From: Impatiens glandulifera
Lineage: Eukaryota > Streptophyta > Magnoliopsida > Ericales > Balsaminaceae
Direction of reading: 5' to 3'
NCBI RefSeq assembly: GCF_907164915.1
Contig: NC_061869.1
Span: 9,907,721-9,971,720, forward strand
DNA length: 64,000 nucleotides
Within the stretch, counting starts at the first letter, position 1. Each line of letters begins with the position of its first letter. Position numbers and translations under genes: made by a program. The notes beneath the pieces were generated by a model. The model saw only the letters and a program-made list of their open reading frames with translations, ran no database searches and was not told the DNA's origin. Positions 63,056 to 64,000 of the stretch are shown here, in pieces.

Positions 63056-64000
63056 CTACACACAAAATGGAAGTATTATTGAGTTCAAGATATATGCATT
63101 GGGTCTTTTGGCATCAATTGCTTGTTGCAACTTAACGAGTTTATTTTAGAATCATCATAACATATAACTTCTTGTTGACGAGAAGTATAGAAACCTTTCG
63201 TAATTTCATTGAATAATCATAAATTGTAAATATATATGCTTTTTCTCCATTATGTATCAAGAATTCAAGATGATAATTCATTTGCCAAGCCTCACTCAGT
63301 ATAGTTTGTTTGGGCTTCAATACAATTCACTGTACTCCACCTAGAGGACAAATTGTAGAAATATGTGGGAGATAACATAGTGAATGACAATACAATGGCC
63401 CGTTTGGAAACATTTATGTTTTGGGATCCGAATGAGAAACTGTGAACAATTAAGTCTTGTTTCCAAATGTGATCTCATCTAGATCCACATCCTGATGAAA
63501 TATCTAACCTAACATAAAATGTTTTTCCAAATGGGTTAAATTTATTTTATAAAAAGATATAGTTAGAAAATTTTCTAAAGCTTCCGAGATCTAATGTACT
63601 CAATGCATATGAAGAAATATGATACAAGAGGAAGGGTTAGGGTATGAGCATGGCTGAGTTGGTATGTGCGGTTGAAGTAGGGTGGTTAGCGGTAGAATAG
63701 TATAAAGTGATAATGAGTTGTTTAGGTTGGTAGGGTGAAAATTTAGTTGTGATTTTAACTCCCTCATTTAGTTCTCTCCTAATGGATATTTTCCTTTGTC
63801 ATCTCAAATTGTATTCTCATCCTAGAGTTAGGGTTTTCTCTTCTAATCTAATCTAAGTAGAATCAAGTTCTTTTCTCATATAATTATAGTTCACCACCTA
63901 TCAAAATTCAAATTGAACAGGTTACACTTGTTTTTCCTCTCTTGTGCACTCTATTTCTCAACTTATTCATAAAGCCCTTAGCATCATGGTTGAGTTTGAA
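63056..64000. other. Probable intron or 5' region with MITE-like sequence
   Basis: No exon could be set with confidence. About 63397-63536 has inverted ends ('cccgtttggaaacatttatg' and, in reverse, 'cccatttggaaaaacatttt'), as in a small MITE. The remainder is A/T-rich. Upstream exons of the acidic protein gene would be expected here or outside the window. Confidence 0.45.

Overview
This window is nuclear DNA of a dicot-type flowering plant. It is very AT-rich between genes, the genes have many GT-AG introns, and plant-only families are present (a TPD1-like peptide gene, berberine-bridge-like oxidase, TIO/FUSED kinase, BES1-type factor, root-type FNR). Mutator, L1, Helitron and hAT elements take up much of the space. 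The species cannot be named from the sequence alone. All exon structures were read by eye from splice sites and checked for frame continuity.

Layout. 1-8.2 kb is AT-rich and gene-free. It holds three ~1-kb tandem repeats, a scattered older duplication and a ~630-bp imperfect hairpin. 8.2-9.1 kb (-) is a small BES1/BZR1-domain gene of the BAM7/8 subtype with no amylase domain. 9.1-13.2 kb is empty. 13.26-15.61 kb (+) is a complete 5-exon root-type ferredoxin-NADP reductase gene. 16.35-18.57 kb is an array of ~310-bp units that ends in a Helitron-type 3' terminus. 18.8-19.3 kb (-) is a two-exon TPD1-like secreted protein gene. 20.6-22.1 kb holds a Mutator relic with a nested hAT MITE. 23.0-24.6 kb (-) is a complete beta-tubulin gene.

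24,961-33,214 is one 8.25-kb Mutator-like element (MULE) with ~155-bp terminal inverted repeats and an 8-bp target duplication. It carries a spliced transposase gene (+) and a DUF1985/Ulp1-type SUMO-protease gene (-). The protease gene is broken: it has a frameshift and a stop codon directly in front of the catalytic-cysteine motif. The transposase frame is open but has Lys where related families have the third acidic residue. 33.7-36.3 kb is a 2.6-kb foldback element with a 21-bp minisatellite. 36,592-46,109 (-) is a full-length ~9.5-kb L1-type LINE with a 13-bp target duplication, and its ORFs are interrupted only by single-codon stops. 46.5-48.1 kb (-) is an intronless berberine-bridge-enzyme-like gene. 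50.9-60.5 kb (-) is a 22-exon TIO/FUSED kinase gene. 62.6 kb to the right edge (-) is the 3' end of an unrecognised acidic protein gene.

The host genes are unrelated single genes (plastid redox, microtubules, cytokinesis, secreted oxidase, secreted peptide), and there is no operon or cluster logic. The most interesting material is in the mobile elements: the protease-carrying MULE with its own dispersed palindromic repeats, the LINE whose three ORF2 stops all sit at expected Trp codons, the Helitron-end array and the long hairpins.
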